A stretch of 64,000 bases of DNA. Origin: Streptomyces niveus. GTDB lineage: Bacteria > Actinomycetota > Actinomycetes > Streptomycetales > Streptomycetaceae. Positions 50,411-58,848 of this stretch are shown one piece after another. The position numbers and the translations under genes were made by a program. Under the pieces are notes generated by a model. That model saw nothing but the letters and a program-made list of their open reading frames with translations. It ran no database searches and had not been told where the DNA came from. The stretch spans positions 186,001-250,000 of the forward strand of contig NZ_CP018047.1 in assembly GCF_002009175.1 (NCBI RefSeq). The letters are read 5' to 3'. Numbering within the stretch: position 1 is the first letter of the stretch; every line of letters begins with the position of its first letter.

Positions 50411-51364
50411 TTACTGGGGGCCGAGGGTGGACGGAAGCGACGACACGATCAGATCCACCTCGTCGTAGATCTCGTCGGGGATGGTCACGGTGGCTGCCGC
50501 CACGTTCTGCTCGACGCGTTCGGGGCGCGAGACGCCCACGACGGTGCTGGCGATACGGGGATCCCGGACGGAGAACTGGACGGCGAGAGAGGCCAGGGGC
50601 ACGTCCGCCTCGGAGCAGAGCGCCTCGATACGGCGGATCGCCTCCAGAAGCTCCTCCGGAGCGTCGCGGTATCCGTAGCGGGCCGACGAGCGGGTGCCGG
50701 ACGCGAGAATCCCGCCGCCGAACACCGCCGCGTTCACCACACCCATCCCCAGGTCACACGCCTGGTCGATGAGCCGGTCGGCGTTGCGGTTCACCAAGGT
50801 CCACCGATTGTGGGTGAGCAGTACGTCGAAGATTCCGGTGGCGACGTACCGGGAAATGACCGACGTCTCGCCGCCGGCCACTCCGATGGCGTGTGCGACT
50901 CCGGACTCCTTGAGTTCACGCAGTACTTCCACCGCTCCCCCGGGACGCATGGCCTCCTCGAAGGTCGTGTTCTCGGGGTCGTGGAGATATACGAGCGGTA
51001 CGCGGCGAAGGCCGAGTCGCTCAAGGCTTCCCGCGATCGACCGGCGCATCTGCTCGCCGGAGAAGTCGCCCGTGTCGAGGTCACGCGAGATCTTGGTCGA
51101 GAGGAGATATCCGTCGGGCAGCCCACCGATCTGTGCGAGCGCGGCTCCGATGCGACGTTCCGATTCCCCACCGCTGTACGCGGCGGAGGTGTCCAGCGCC
51201 CGTACGGCTCCGGTGAGGGCGGCACGCGCGGTGGCGATGCCGCTCTCGGCGGACACCTCGTATCCGAAGTTCTTGGGCATCGAGCCCAGCGGCGCTCCGC
51301 CGATGGTCAGCGGTGTCACCTTCAGACCGGTGGCACCGACCGTCCTCAGTCCCGTTCTCGTCAT
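50411..51364 (-). CDS. Aldo/keto reductase
   Basis: This 317-aa TIM-barrel protein has AKR motifs: ALDTSAAYSGGESERRIGAA with the catalytic Asp/Tyr, LLSTKIS with Lys, and VPLVYLHDPE with the His. It resembles the fucose/threo-aldose 1-dehydrogenase branch. The start overlaps the enolase-family stop by ATGA. In this operon it could oxidise an aldose to its lactone ahead of the dehydratase. Confidence 0.87.
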   Translation of the reverse strand: MTRTGLRTVGATGLKVTPLTIGGAPLGSMPKNFGYEVSAESGIATARAALTGAVRALDTSAAYSGGESERRIGAALAQIGGLPDGYLLSTKISRDLDTGDFSGEQMRRSIAGSLERLGLRRVPLVYLHDPENTTFEEAMRPGGAVEVLRELKESGVAHAIGVAGGETSVISRYVATGIFDVLLTHNRWTLVNRNADRLIDQACDLGMGVVNAAVFGGGILASGTRSSARYGYRDAPEELLEAIRRIEALCSEADVPLASLAVQFSVRDPRIASTVVGVSRPERVEQNVAAATVTIPDEIYDEVDLIVSSLPSTLGPQ

Positions 51365-52572
51365 CGCGCCGACACCGTGTTCCACTCGAAGAAGTCCTCC
51401 GCACCTGGTTCCAGATGCGCGGTCGCCAACTCACGATCCAGTTCGATCCCCAGCCCGGGGGCGTCGCCGACCGTCACATGGCCGTTCACGACGATCGGGT
51501 CCCCGAGCCCCGTGACCATCTGGTACCACCAGGGGTCGCGCGCCACCGGATACTCGAACGCGATGAGGTTGTCCGGGAGCACCGCGCCGACCTGGATCAG
51601 CGCGGCGAGTCCCAGCAGTCCGCTGCTGACTCCGTGCGGTGCGATCTGGATTCCGTAGAGGTCGGCGAATTCGGCGATCCATTTGAGCTCGGCGAGTCCG
51701 CCGACATCTCCGGGGTCGGGGCCGATGACCCGGACGGCCCGGCGGTCGATCAGTTCGCGGAAGTTCTGGCGCAGATAGATCTGTTCGCCGGTGTGGGTGG
51801 GAATGATGGTTGATCGCGTGATCTCGCGATAGCCGTCGACTTCGCCCCACGGCACGAAATCGCCGGTCAGCAGGTCCTCGGCCCAGGCGATGTCGAAAGG
51901 TTCGAGCCGGCGCAGGACGGTGATCGCGTCGGAGACGGTCCACCCCGGTCCCATGTCCAGTGCGAGGCGCCGGTCCGGTCCCAGTACGTCCTTCATCGCC
52001 GCTACGCAGTCGACGATGTGGGCCAGCGCGTTGGGCGTCATCGGACCGCGGTTCGGATGCAGCGGGCCGGTGCGCAGCTCGTTGTAGAGGAAATCGGGGG
52101 TGTTGGGCGCCATGAAACCGTGGAGTCCGACGCCTTCCTTGAAGATGCTGAAGCCTTCCGGCGCCGCCGCGCTGTATGCCATGGAATCCGCGTAGTGATG
52201 CGGGGTGTGCCCCTCCAGAGGACGTCGAACACCGCCGTTGTAGACACGGATCCGGTCGCGGACCTTTCCTCCGAGCAGTCGGTGAATCGGGAGTTCGGCG
52301 GCCTTGCCGGCGATGTCCCACAGGGCGATCTCGATGGCCGAGATCATCGCCCCCCACGGCTTCGATCCCCCCAGCCGGCGGATTCGGATCATGCAGCGTT
52401 CGACTTCGGTCGGATCGTGTCCGATGAGGAGTTCACGCGGTATCCCGAGTGTGGACACGACATTGGCCTTCGTGTATTCGACCTCGGCGAATCCGTCGAT
52501 TCCTTCGTCGGTCACGACCCGTACGACGGGGCTCGCCCCGATACGGGCACAGCGGATGTCCGTGATTCTCAT
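51361..52572 (-). CDS. Mandelate racemase/enolase superfamily sugar-acid dehydratase
   Basis: This 403-aa protein has an enolase N-terminal cap with SAIEIALWDIAGKAAELPIH and a barrel with metal ligands in RLALDMGPGW, IAWAEDLL and HTGEQIYLR, plus IQIAPHGVSSGL. The pattern suits D-galactonate/mannonate-type dehydratases. It should dehydrate an aldonic acid to a 2-keto-3-deoxy sugar. Coupled by ATGA to its neighbours on both sides. Confidence 0.85.
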   Translation of the reverse strand: MRITDIRCARIGASPVVRVVTDEGIDGFAEVEYTKANVVSTLGIPRELLIGHDPTEVERCMIRIRRLGGSKPWGAMISAIEIALWDIAGKAAELPIHRLLGGKVRDRIRVYNGGVRRPLEGHTPHHYADSMAYSAAAPEGFSIFKEGVGLHGFMAPNTPDFLYNELRTGPLHPNRGPMTPNALAHIVDCVAAMKDVLGPDRRLALDMGPGWTVSDAITVLRRLEPFDIAWAEDLLTGDFVPWGEVDGYREITRSTIIPTHTGEQIYLRQNFRELIDRRAVRVIGPDPGDVGGLAELKWIAEFADLYGIQIAPHGVSSGLLGLAALIQVGAVLPDNLIAFEYPVARDPWWYQMVTGLGDPIVVNGHVTVGDAPGLGIELDRELATAHLEPGAEDFFEWNTVSAR

Positions 52573-53411
52573 CCCTTGACCGCTCCACCCGTGAGACCGC
52601 CGATGAAGTGCCGTTGCAGCAGTACGAACAGGATGACGACCGGGACCGTCAGCACGACCGAAGCCGCCATGGTCGCTCCCCAGTCCACGTTGAACTCCGT
52701 GGCGAATTCGGTCAGTGCGACCGGCCCAGTGCGCGCGGCTGTCGAGGATGTCAGTACGGAGGCGAACAGGAACTCGTGCCAGGACTGCAGGAAAGCGAAC
52801 ATCCCCGCCGCCACCAGTCCCGGAGAAATCACCGGGAGCGTGATGTAGGTGACGGCGTCGAGACGGTTCCCTCCGTCGATCTGTGCCGACTCCTCCAGTT
52901 CCACCGGAACCGCCGCTATCTGGTTACGGACCATCCAGGTCACCAGGGGGACGGTGATCACCAAGTGGGCCATCGCGACGCCGACCACGGAGTCGAGAAG
53001 ATTCAGAGACTTGATGATCTGGTACAGCGGCAGCAACACCACCGTGAGCGGGACCACCTGACCGAGCAGAAGGAACAGCGCGAGCGGTCGCGCCGAGCGG
53101 AAACGGAAGCGCGCGAGGGCGTATCCGGCGCTGAAGCAGAAGATCAGGGTGGCGATCGCCGCGAGGAGTCCCACGATCAGTGAGTTCAGAAGTGCTCGCA
53201 GCGTATTCGAGCTGGTGAATACGGTGACGTAGTTCTGCAACGTCCATGAGTCGGGGAGCAGATGGGCGTTGGCGGAGTAGATCTCCGAGGACCCCTTGAA
53301 CGAGGTGAAGAGCATCACGGCAACCGGACCCAGACTCCACAGGAGAAGTGCGGCAAGCAGGAGCCACACCCCGAACCCGGCCGCGATTCGACTCGCGGAT
53401 CGTCGACTCAT
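52569..53411 (-). CDS. Carbohydrate ABC transporter permease (MalG-like)
   Basis: This 280-aa protein has six membrane helices and the EAA-type loop ELEESAQIDGGNRLDAVTYI and TLPVISPGLVAAG, which contacts the ATPase. It imports a sugar together with the upstream permease and binding protein. ATPase and dehydratase functions are separate; no ATPase gene is present here, so a shared MsiK-type ATPase is likely, as is usual in Streptomyces. Confidence 0.92.
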   Translation of the reverse strand: MSRRSASRIAAGFGVWLLLAALLLWSLGPVAVMLFTSFKGSSEIYSANAHLLPDSWTLQNYVTVFTSSNTLRALLNSLIVGLLAAIATLIFCFSAGYALARFRFRSARPLALFLLLGQVVPLTVVLLPLYQIIKSLNLLDSVVGVAMAHLVITVPLVTWMVRNQIAAVPVELEESAQIDGGNRLDAVTYITLPVISPGLVAAGMFAFLQSWHEFLFASVLTSSTAARTGPVALTEFATEFNVDWGATMAASVVLTVPVVILFVLLQRHFIGGLTGGAVKG

Positions 53412-54316
53412 GACTGCTCCTGAAGATCTGTGCGCATGGTCCGGGCGAACAGAACGGCGAGGACGGCTCCGACGGCGAGCTGCAGAATCGCGACCGCGTA
53501 CACCAGAGAGTCATCACCGTTCTGGAATGCCTGGTACAGCAGGATGGGCAGGATGGTGGACGCGCCCGCGGGCCCTCCGCTGGTGGTGACCCAGATGATG
53601 GTGAAGGAGTTGAGCGCCCATATCGCCAGGTTCAGCGAGGCGACCGCGGTGGTGGTGCGGATGCCGGGAAGCGTGATGTACCAAAGCATCTTGAGGGAGG
53701 AGGCGCCGTCCAGGCGGGCCGCCTCGTAACGTTCCTCGGGGATACCGGCCAATGCGGCGGACACCATCAGGACGACGAACGGCGCGGTCACCCATATCTG
53801 GATGACCATGACCGCCCACAGAGCCATCGAGGGGTCCGACAGCCAGTGGACTGGCTGCGAGACGATACCCAGATCCATCAGATAGCGGTTGACCAGTCCG
53901 TAATCGGTGGAAAGGCTCCATCGCCAGATGGTCGCTCCGACAACGCCGGGGATGATCCAGGGCACCATGATCAAGCTGCGCCAGAGGCCGGTGAGCCGCA
54001 GTTGTTTCGCGCGGAGAACGATGCCACCGGCGTAGCCGATGATCATTGCCCCGATGGTGGCTCCGACCGTCCATTTCACTGTGTTGAACATGACGTGAGC
54101 GAAGTCGGGCGTCTCGAATAGTCGGGCAAGGCCCGAACCTCCGTCGCCGACGACTCTGACGACGGTCGAGACGATCGGAATGAGAAACATGAGTGCCGTG
54201 AGAACGAGAGCCGGCATCATGAGTCCGACCGGGCGCCCGGTACGACGGCGGGGCTTGGTCCGGGCCGCTGTCCTGGATTCTTCCGGACTGATCAGATCAC
54301 CTCGGGTCGAGTTCAT
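53408..54316 (-). CDS. Carbohydrate ABC transporter permease (MalF-like)
   Basis: This 302-aa protein has a basic N-terminus, six membrane helices and the EAA loop PEERYEAARLDGASSLKMLW, then YITLPGIRTTTAV. The start at 54316 overlaps the binding-protein stop by ATGA. It partners the MalG-like permease. Confidence 0.92.
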   Translation of the reverse strand: MNSTRGDLISPEESRTAARTKPRRRTGRPVGLMMPALVLTALMFLIPIVSTVVRVVGDGGSGLARLFETPDFAHVMFNTVKWTVGATIGAMIIGYAGGIVLRAKQLRLTGLWRSLIMVPWIIPGVVGATIWRWSLSTDYGLVNRYLMDLGIVSQPVHWLSDPSMALWAVMVIQIWVTAPFVVLMVSAALAGIPEERYEAARLDGASSLKMLWYITLPGIRTTTAVASLNLAIWALNSFTIIWVTTSGGPAGASTILPILLYQAFQNGDDSLVYAVAILQLAVGAVLAVLFARTMRTDLQEQS

Positions 54317-55557
54317 CGGCCCAGCGCCTTGTCGGCCTGAGCGACGATGTTCCTCGCCGCGGCGCTGCTCGACCGCTGCCCCAGCCCGACTTTCTGGATC
54401 TCGTTGTGCACGCCCGGGAGAATGGCTGTCCAGCGGGGATCGTCCGGAGCCGGGGTCGAGTGGTCGGTGAGTTGCCGGACGTACGGCTCGCGCAGTTCCG
54501 TCTGGAACTTGGGGTCCTTGAACGCGCTGAGCCGAGCTGGGAAAGTCAGCGTCAGAGCAGCCATATTGGCCGGCCGGCCGAGGAAGGCGACCAGTTTCTC
54601 CGCCGCGTCCTTGTGCCGGGCCTTGGCGGGCACGATGTAGGCCCACCCGCTTCCCTGAGCGGTGCCGACCGCGCTGCTGTCCGGACCCGGCAACTCGGCG
54701 GTGGCGATGGGTGCCTTGTGCGTGACCGCGTCATCCACGTCGAAAACCCCGCCTTGGTACATCGCGACCCGCCCTTGCAGGAACAGTTCATGGATGGCGG
54801 TGTTGTCCAGTTCGAACGAGCTCGAGCCGGCCCAGCCCGCCGTGATGGATCCCCCGATGAGATCCAGGGCGTTCTTCACCGAGGGCTCGGTGAGTTCCGG
54901 TGTCCCGTTCTTGATCGTTGAGCCGTTGGATATCGCGAAGTCCAGCAGGCGCAAGGTCAGGTCACTCGGGTCCCCCTGTATCGGCCAGGCGGTCCCGACG
55001 ACGTTGCCCTTGGTGAGCCTCTTGGCGTCTTCCTCGAATTCGGCCCAGGTGGTGGGCGGGGAGTCGATTCCGGCGGCTTCGAAGAGGTCGGGGTTGTAGA
55101 TCAGCGCGTTCGTCGCCCAGCGATAGGGCACGGCGTAGGTCTTGCCCTGGGCGGTCAGCGAGTTGACGAGACCGGGGGCGAAGTCGGACTTCGGCATCGA
55201 GGGTCCGTACTGGCCGCTGAGATCCGTCAACTGGCCTTTTGCGGCATATCCCTTGATACGGGAGGTCGACTCGGTGATGACGTCGGGGACATCTCCGGAG
55301 TTCAGCGCGACGGAGGTACGGTTCGCGACCGTGTCACCTGTCGTCTTGACCAGATTCACGGTGGCACCGGAGTTCTCCTTCTCGAAGGTGGCGACCAGTT
55401 TCCGGGCCGCGTCGTAGTCCCAGTCCGGAACCCACCAGGTGACGGCGTCCGCGTTCGAGGAATTGTTGGCGATGTTGTAGGCCACCGTGCCTGCCATGGC
55501 CAGGATCACCGCCGTGGTTGCCGCGATGAAGGCGACCGTTCTGGGGAGGACTGCCAT
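54313..55557 (-). CDS. Extracellular sugar-binding protein of the ABC transporter
   Basis: This 414-aa family 1 binding protein has VTWWVPDWDYDAARKLVATF, SGDVPDVITESTSRIKGYAA, YAVPYRWATNALIYNPDLF and a C-terminal region typical of sugar binding. The N-terminus is a hydrophobic segment without a lipobox Cys, so it may be a membrane-anchored or secreted protein rather than a lipoprotein, which is unusual. The start at 55557 has GGAG six bases upstream. Confidence 0.88.
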   Translation of the reverse strand: MAVLPRTVAFIAATTAVILAMAGTVAYNIANNSSNADAVTWWVPDWDYDAARKLVATFEKENSGATVNLVKTTGDTVANRTSVALNSGDVPDVITESTSRIKGYAAKGQLTDLSGQYGPSMPKSDFAPGLVNSLTAQGKTYAVPYRWATNALIYNPDLFEAAGIDSPPTTWAEFEEDAKRLTKGNVVGTAWPIQGDPSDLTLRLLDFAISNGSTIKNGTPELTEPSVKNALDLIGGSITAGWAGSSSFELDNTAIHELFLQGRVAMYQGGVFDVDDAVTHKAPIATAELPGPDSSAVGTAQGSGWAYIVPAKARHKDAAEKLVAFLGRPANMAALTLTFPARLSAFKDPKFQTELREPYVRQLTDHSTPAPDDPRWTAILPGVHNEIQKVGLGQRSSSAAARNIVAQADKALGR

Positions 55558-55629
55558 AGTCGGCTCCATTGCTCGAATGACACGGTCCAGTGCCCGGGTC
55601 GACAGTGAACGCGAGAGCAATGATGTAAA

Positions 55630-55648
55630 TGTAATTACAGGATGTCAA
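55630..55648 (-). promoter_or_regulatory. Promoter/operator of the sugar ABC operon
   Basis: Leftward, TTGACA (55648-55643) is a good -35. Just downstream is the palindrome TGTAATTACA (55630-55639), inside the -35/-10 spacer. The GT-N4-AC form suits HutC-type GntR regulators, one of which is encoded next door. Confidence 0.55.
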
Positions 55649-55822
55649 CCCTTCGGGGCCTGCGCCCGCCCGCACCGGGCCGCGTTCGCCCACGGCGGTG
55701 CGCTTCAACTGCGCGGAGTACGAAGGGAGTTCCTGGCGAGTGGCGGGCGGGGCCCGGTCGGCCAGGTCAGAGAGGTCGGCCGGTCGCCGGGCCTGTTGGC
55801 CTGCCGGCCTGCCGGTCAGTCG

Positions 55823-55840
55823 GTCAGTCAGTCAGTCAGT
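55823..55840. repeat. GTCA tetranucleotide repeat
   Basis: Four and a half tandem GTCA units (with more imperfect copies to the left) overlie the end of the GntR gene. On the coding strand this reads TGAC repeats that give a stop in every frame. Confidence 0.7.
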
Positions 55841-56584
55841 CTGTCGGCGGACGTCGACCTCAAGGCGGCTGAGGTCTCCTCGGTGATGCCCGGTGAACCG
55901 CTCCAGCGGCCGCCCGGCCGCGTCGTACGAGACGCTGCGCATGACGAGGACCGGAGCCCCGGTGGGCAGGCCGAGTACGTCCGCCACCTCGCCGGCGGCC
56001 ACTCCGGCCTCGATGAGGCGCCGAGCGTGATCGAAACGAACGCCGAACCGCTGCTCCAGCACTCCGAAAAGGGACAGGTCGTCCACGTCGGCGGTGAGCA
56101 GCCCCTCCCCGACGGACAGCGGGAGCTGGGTGAGGGTCAGGGCCCACGGTGCGCCGTCCATCGAGCGGACGCGTTCCACCTCCACCACCGTCTCGCCGAC
56201 CTTGACCGCCAGGTCTTTGGCGACCGCGGCGGACGCCGGGACCAGGCCCTTGCGCCGCACAACCGTGTGGTGGGTTCCCGATCCCGACTGGATGTCCTCG
56301 AAATAGCCGATCAGCGCGTGGCCGAGGACGCCCGGGGCGTGGGTGTCCGCCAGGAACGTGCCACGTCCCCTCTCCCGGCGGATGACGCCCTCGTGCTCGA
56401 GTTCGCCCATGGCCTGGCGGACGACGGTGCGTGAGACGTCGTACTGCTGGCACAGCTCGAAGTCGCCGGGGAGTCGGTCACCGGGCTCCAGCCCCCGGGA
56501 CTGGATGTCCGCGAGGATGAGGTCCTTGAGCTGCGAGTAGAACGGCACCGCGGAGCGGCGATTGATGAGATCCCCGGCTGCCAT
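55832..56584 (-). CDS. GntR family regulator, HutC/UTRA type
   Basis: This 250-aa protein has an N-terminal winged helix (PFYSQLKDLILADIQSRG, CQQYDVSRTVVRQAMGELEH) and a C-terminal UTRA ligand domain (ERVRSMDGAPWALTLTQLPL, ADVLGLPTGAPVLVMRS). Its ligand is probably a sugar or sugar phosphate. It lies just upstream of the ABC operon on the same strand and is its likely repressor. The start is set at the family N-terminus; the ATG at 56584 lacks a strong ribosome site. Confidence 0.9.
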   Translation of the reverse strand: MAAGDLINRRSAVPFYSQLKDLILADIQSRGLEPGDRLPGDFELCQQYDVSRTVVRQAMGELEHEGVIRRERGRGTFLADTHAPGVLGHALIGYFEDIQSGSGTHHTVVRRKGLVPASAAVAKDLAVKVGETVVEVERVRSMDGAPWALTLTQLPLSVGEGLLTADVDDLSLFGVLEQRFGVRFDHARRLIEAGVAAGEVADVLGLPTGAPVLVMRSVSYDAAGRPLERFTGHHRGDLSRLEVDVRRQTD

Positions 56585-56778
56585 GGGGGCAAGAGTAGCG
56601 TGCGCCCGTTGTCCCGGCGTGACTCGACCACCTGGCGACGCCGGGGCGAGCGCGCTCGCCGTTCTCGACGGTGTTCGGCTACGCCCCGCGGGCCGAGGGG
56701 CCGCTCCTCGCATGGGCACCACGCGGATCGGCGCCGAGACGGGGAGATACCGGAACTCCGGTCCGGCGAGCGGCCGCC

Positions 56779-57621
56779 ATGACCGATGATGGGGCGGCCA
56801 TGTGGTGGACGCGCGATGCCCTCCCGGCGCACCGAGACGGAGCGGATCCGGGCGGCGGTGCGCCGGTGACGGCTGTTCGCGCCCTGGTGTTCTCCGTCAC
56901 GAGTACGGGGCTCGGGGTCACCGGCCACCACCTCGCGTCCGGAGGCGAGGTGGGCCGGCCGGCTGTGGTGACGGCGTGTGCCCTGCTGTTCGTCCTGGCC
57001 CTTCCCTTCACTCGCGGACCACGGTCCCTGAGCACCGTGGTGACCGCCACGGGGACAGCGCAGGCCGCCGTGCACCTGTGGCTGGCCCGTGCCGTACCGG
57101 GCACGAGGTCCGCCGACGCCCTTCATACGGCGGCCGGTCACCGCTCCACGCACGGCGGTCACGAGAGCTGGCACACAGCCCATCACGGTGCGGTGATGAC
57201 GGTGGCGCACATCGCGGCGGCCCTGCTGGTGGCCTGGTCGATGCAGCGTGCGGACGCCTCGTGCTCGGCCCTGGGCGAGTGCCTCGGTGTCGCGCTTGGC
57301 GGCCCGTTCGTCCGCATCGACACTGCCGGGGCAGCCGTTCCCGTACCCCGTGTCCTCCGGCCCGTCGGAGAGCGGACGCAGGCCCCTCCCCGTAACTCCC
57401 AGGCACTCGCGCACGCGGTGACGCGCCGGGGTCCGCCGGCGGAGGTGGCTTCCGCCGTCCGACCTCGGGGAGCGCCTCGGCGTGCCCGTACACCCTTCAC
57501 CGTCATGGGAGTTACCCGTGTTCCGTATCTCAGGGCCGCGCGCCCTGCGCCTGTCCGGCATGACCACCCTCGCCCTCGCCGTATCCGTCGCTCTCGCCGC
57601 TCCGGCGTCGGCGCATGTTGA
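56779..57621 (+). CDS. Membrane protein with His-rich loop
   Basis: The product (280 aa) has about four membrane helices (LVFSVTSTGLGVTGHHLAS, VVTACALLFVLALPFT, HIAAALLVAWSM) and a His-rich loop HRSTHGGHESWHTAHHGA that could bind metal. The C-terminal 100 residues are Arg/Pro-rich and overlap the YcnI gene by 104 bases, so the true end may be upstream of a frameshift. Next to YcnI, a copper-related role is plausible but unproven. Confidence 0.6.
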   Translation: MTDDGAAMWWTRDALPAHRDGADPGGGAPVTAVRALVFSVTSTGLGVTGHHLASGGEVGRPAVVTACALLFVLALPFTRGPRSLSTVVTATGTAQAAVHLWLARAVPGTRSADALHTAAGHRSTHGGHESWHTAHHGAVMTVAHIAAALLVAWSMQRADASCSALGECLGVALGGPFVRIDTAGAAVPVPRVLRPVGERTQAPPRNSQALAHAVTRRGPPAEVASAVRPRGAPRRARTPFTVMGVTRVPYLRAARPAPVRHDHPRPRRIRRSRRSGVGAC

Positions 57622-58243
57622 AGTCGAGGCGGCGGGTGCGAGCGCCCTCGCCGAGAACGTCACCCTGGAGTTCAACGCCGAGACGGAGTCCGACAAGGCG
57701 GGCATCACCGAGCTGGAGGTGATCCTCCCCAAGGGGATAGCCCCCGCCGACGTCACGTTCGGGGACGGCCCGAAGGGGTGGAAGTTCGCCGTCACCGACC
57801 GCGGTTACACCGTGGGCGGCCCGGCGGTCGCGGTCGGCGAGGACGCGGCCTACGCCGTCACCGTCCGGCAGCTTCCGGACGCCGAGTCCCTGGCGTTCAA
57901 GACTCTCCAGACCTACAGCGACGGCCGCGTCGACCGATGGATCGAACTGGAAGAACCCGGCGGAGGCGGCCACGGCAACAGCGCACCCGTGCTGAAGCTG
58001 GAGCCCGCCGAGCCCGGCGCGAAGCCGGTCGCCCCGAGCCCGACCGCCGAGCCGACCACGGCGGCGCCCTCCACCCCGGCGGCGAGCGAACCGTCCAGGA
58101 CTCCGGCCTCCGAGACCGCCGACGCGGCCGAGGCGGAGGAGGAAGGCTCGAACACCGTCCTGATCGTCGCGATCGTGGTGGTCGTCGTCGCCCTCGCGAG
58201 CGGCCTCTGGTGGTTCAAGCGCCGGGGCACGAGCGCGTCCTGA
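57518..58243 (+). CDS. YcnI family copper-associated membrane protein
   Basis: This 241-aa protein has a signal peptide followed by the mature N-terminal HVEVEA with His as the first residue, the copper-binding position in YcnI. The DUF1775 domain follows (AGITELEVILPKGIAPADVT, GYTVGGPAVAVG), then an Ala/Thr/Pro/Glu-rich stalk and a C-terminal membrane helix ending WFKRRGTSAS. GTG start with GGGAG upstream. It should sit outside the membrane and bind copper. Confidence 0.88.
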   Translation: MFRISGPRALRLSGMTTLALAVSVALAAPASAHVEVEAAGASALAENVTLEFNAETESDKAGITELEVILPKGIAPADVTFGDGPKGWKFAVTDRGYTVGGPAVAVGEDAAYAVTVRQLPDAESLAFKTLQTYSDGRVDRWIELEEPGGGGHGNSAPVLKLEPAEPGAKPVAPSPTAEPTTAAPSTPAASEPSRTPASETADAAEAEEEGSNTVLIVAIVVVVVALASGLWWFKRRGTSAS

Positions 58244-58257
58244 CGCCTCACGCCTGT

Positions 58258-58286
58258 CGGCGGGCCCTGTCAGTACGGGCCCGCCG
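58258..58286. terminator. Hairpin between YcnI and GlsB-like genes
   Basis: CGGCGGGCCC at 58258-58267 pairs perfectly with GGGCCCGCCG at 58277-58286. It sits between convergent genes. Confidence 0.75.
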
Positions 58287-58347
58287 GTGGGCGCTCACCG
58301 GTCGTTCACAGCGACGGTCCGGGAGACCGACAGCCCGGAGGCCGGTC

Positions 58348-58611
58348 TCAGCCGCGCCCCTTGGCTCGATCGAGAGCGACGACGCCGACCGCGGCGAGGC
58401 CGATCTGGATGAGCCATTCGATCCAGTCGGGACCGTCCGTGTCGCCGACGCCCAGAGCCGAGGCGAGAGCCGTACCGATCAGAGCGGCCACGATGCCGAC
58501 CGCGATCGTCCAGAGAACGCCGATGCGCTGGCGCCCGGGGACGACGAGCCGCCCCAGGACGCCGATGATGATGCCGAAAATGATCGCGGTGATGATGCCC
58601 GAGATCTCCAC
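58348..58611 (-). CDS. GlsB/YeaQ/YmgE family membrane protein
   Basis: This 87-aa protein has three membrane helices with the family signature GIIIGVLGRLVVPGRQRIGV and WTIAVGIVAALIGTALA. It belongs to the transglycosylase-associated stress protein family of the inner membrane. Monocistronic, leftward. Confidence 0.9.
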   Translation of the reverse strand: MEISGIITAIIFGIIIGVLGRLVVPGRQRIGVLWTIAVGIVAALIGTALASALGVGDTDGPDWIEWLIQIGLAAVGVVALDRAKGRG

Positions 58612-58848
58612 GTCGCTTCTCCCGTCGCACGCGAGTTATGTGTCGGTTCGTCTTCCCGCCGCACCGCTGTTCAGACAAGGTCAGAGGCTTTTCGGACTTT
58701 TCCCGCCGACCCGGCGGGATGCGAGGTCCACGTGAGGCGCCACCTCTATTGTTCTACAGACTTGTAGAGGTGCCCAGACCCTGGTCGCACCGGACTTGGC
58801 AGTTCGCGCTGCCACGAATCGCGCGCATGCGAAGGAGTGAACGCCACG

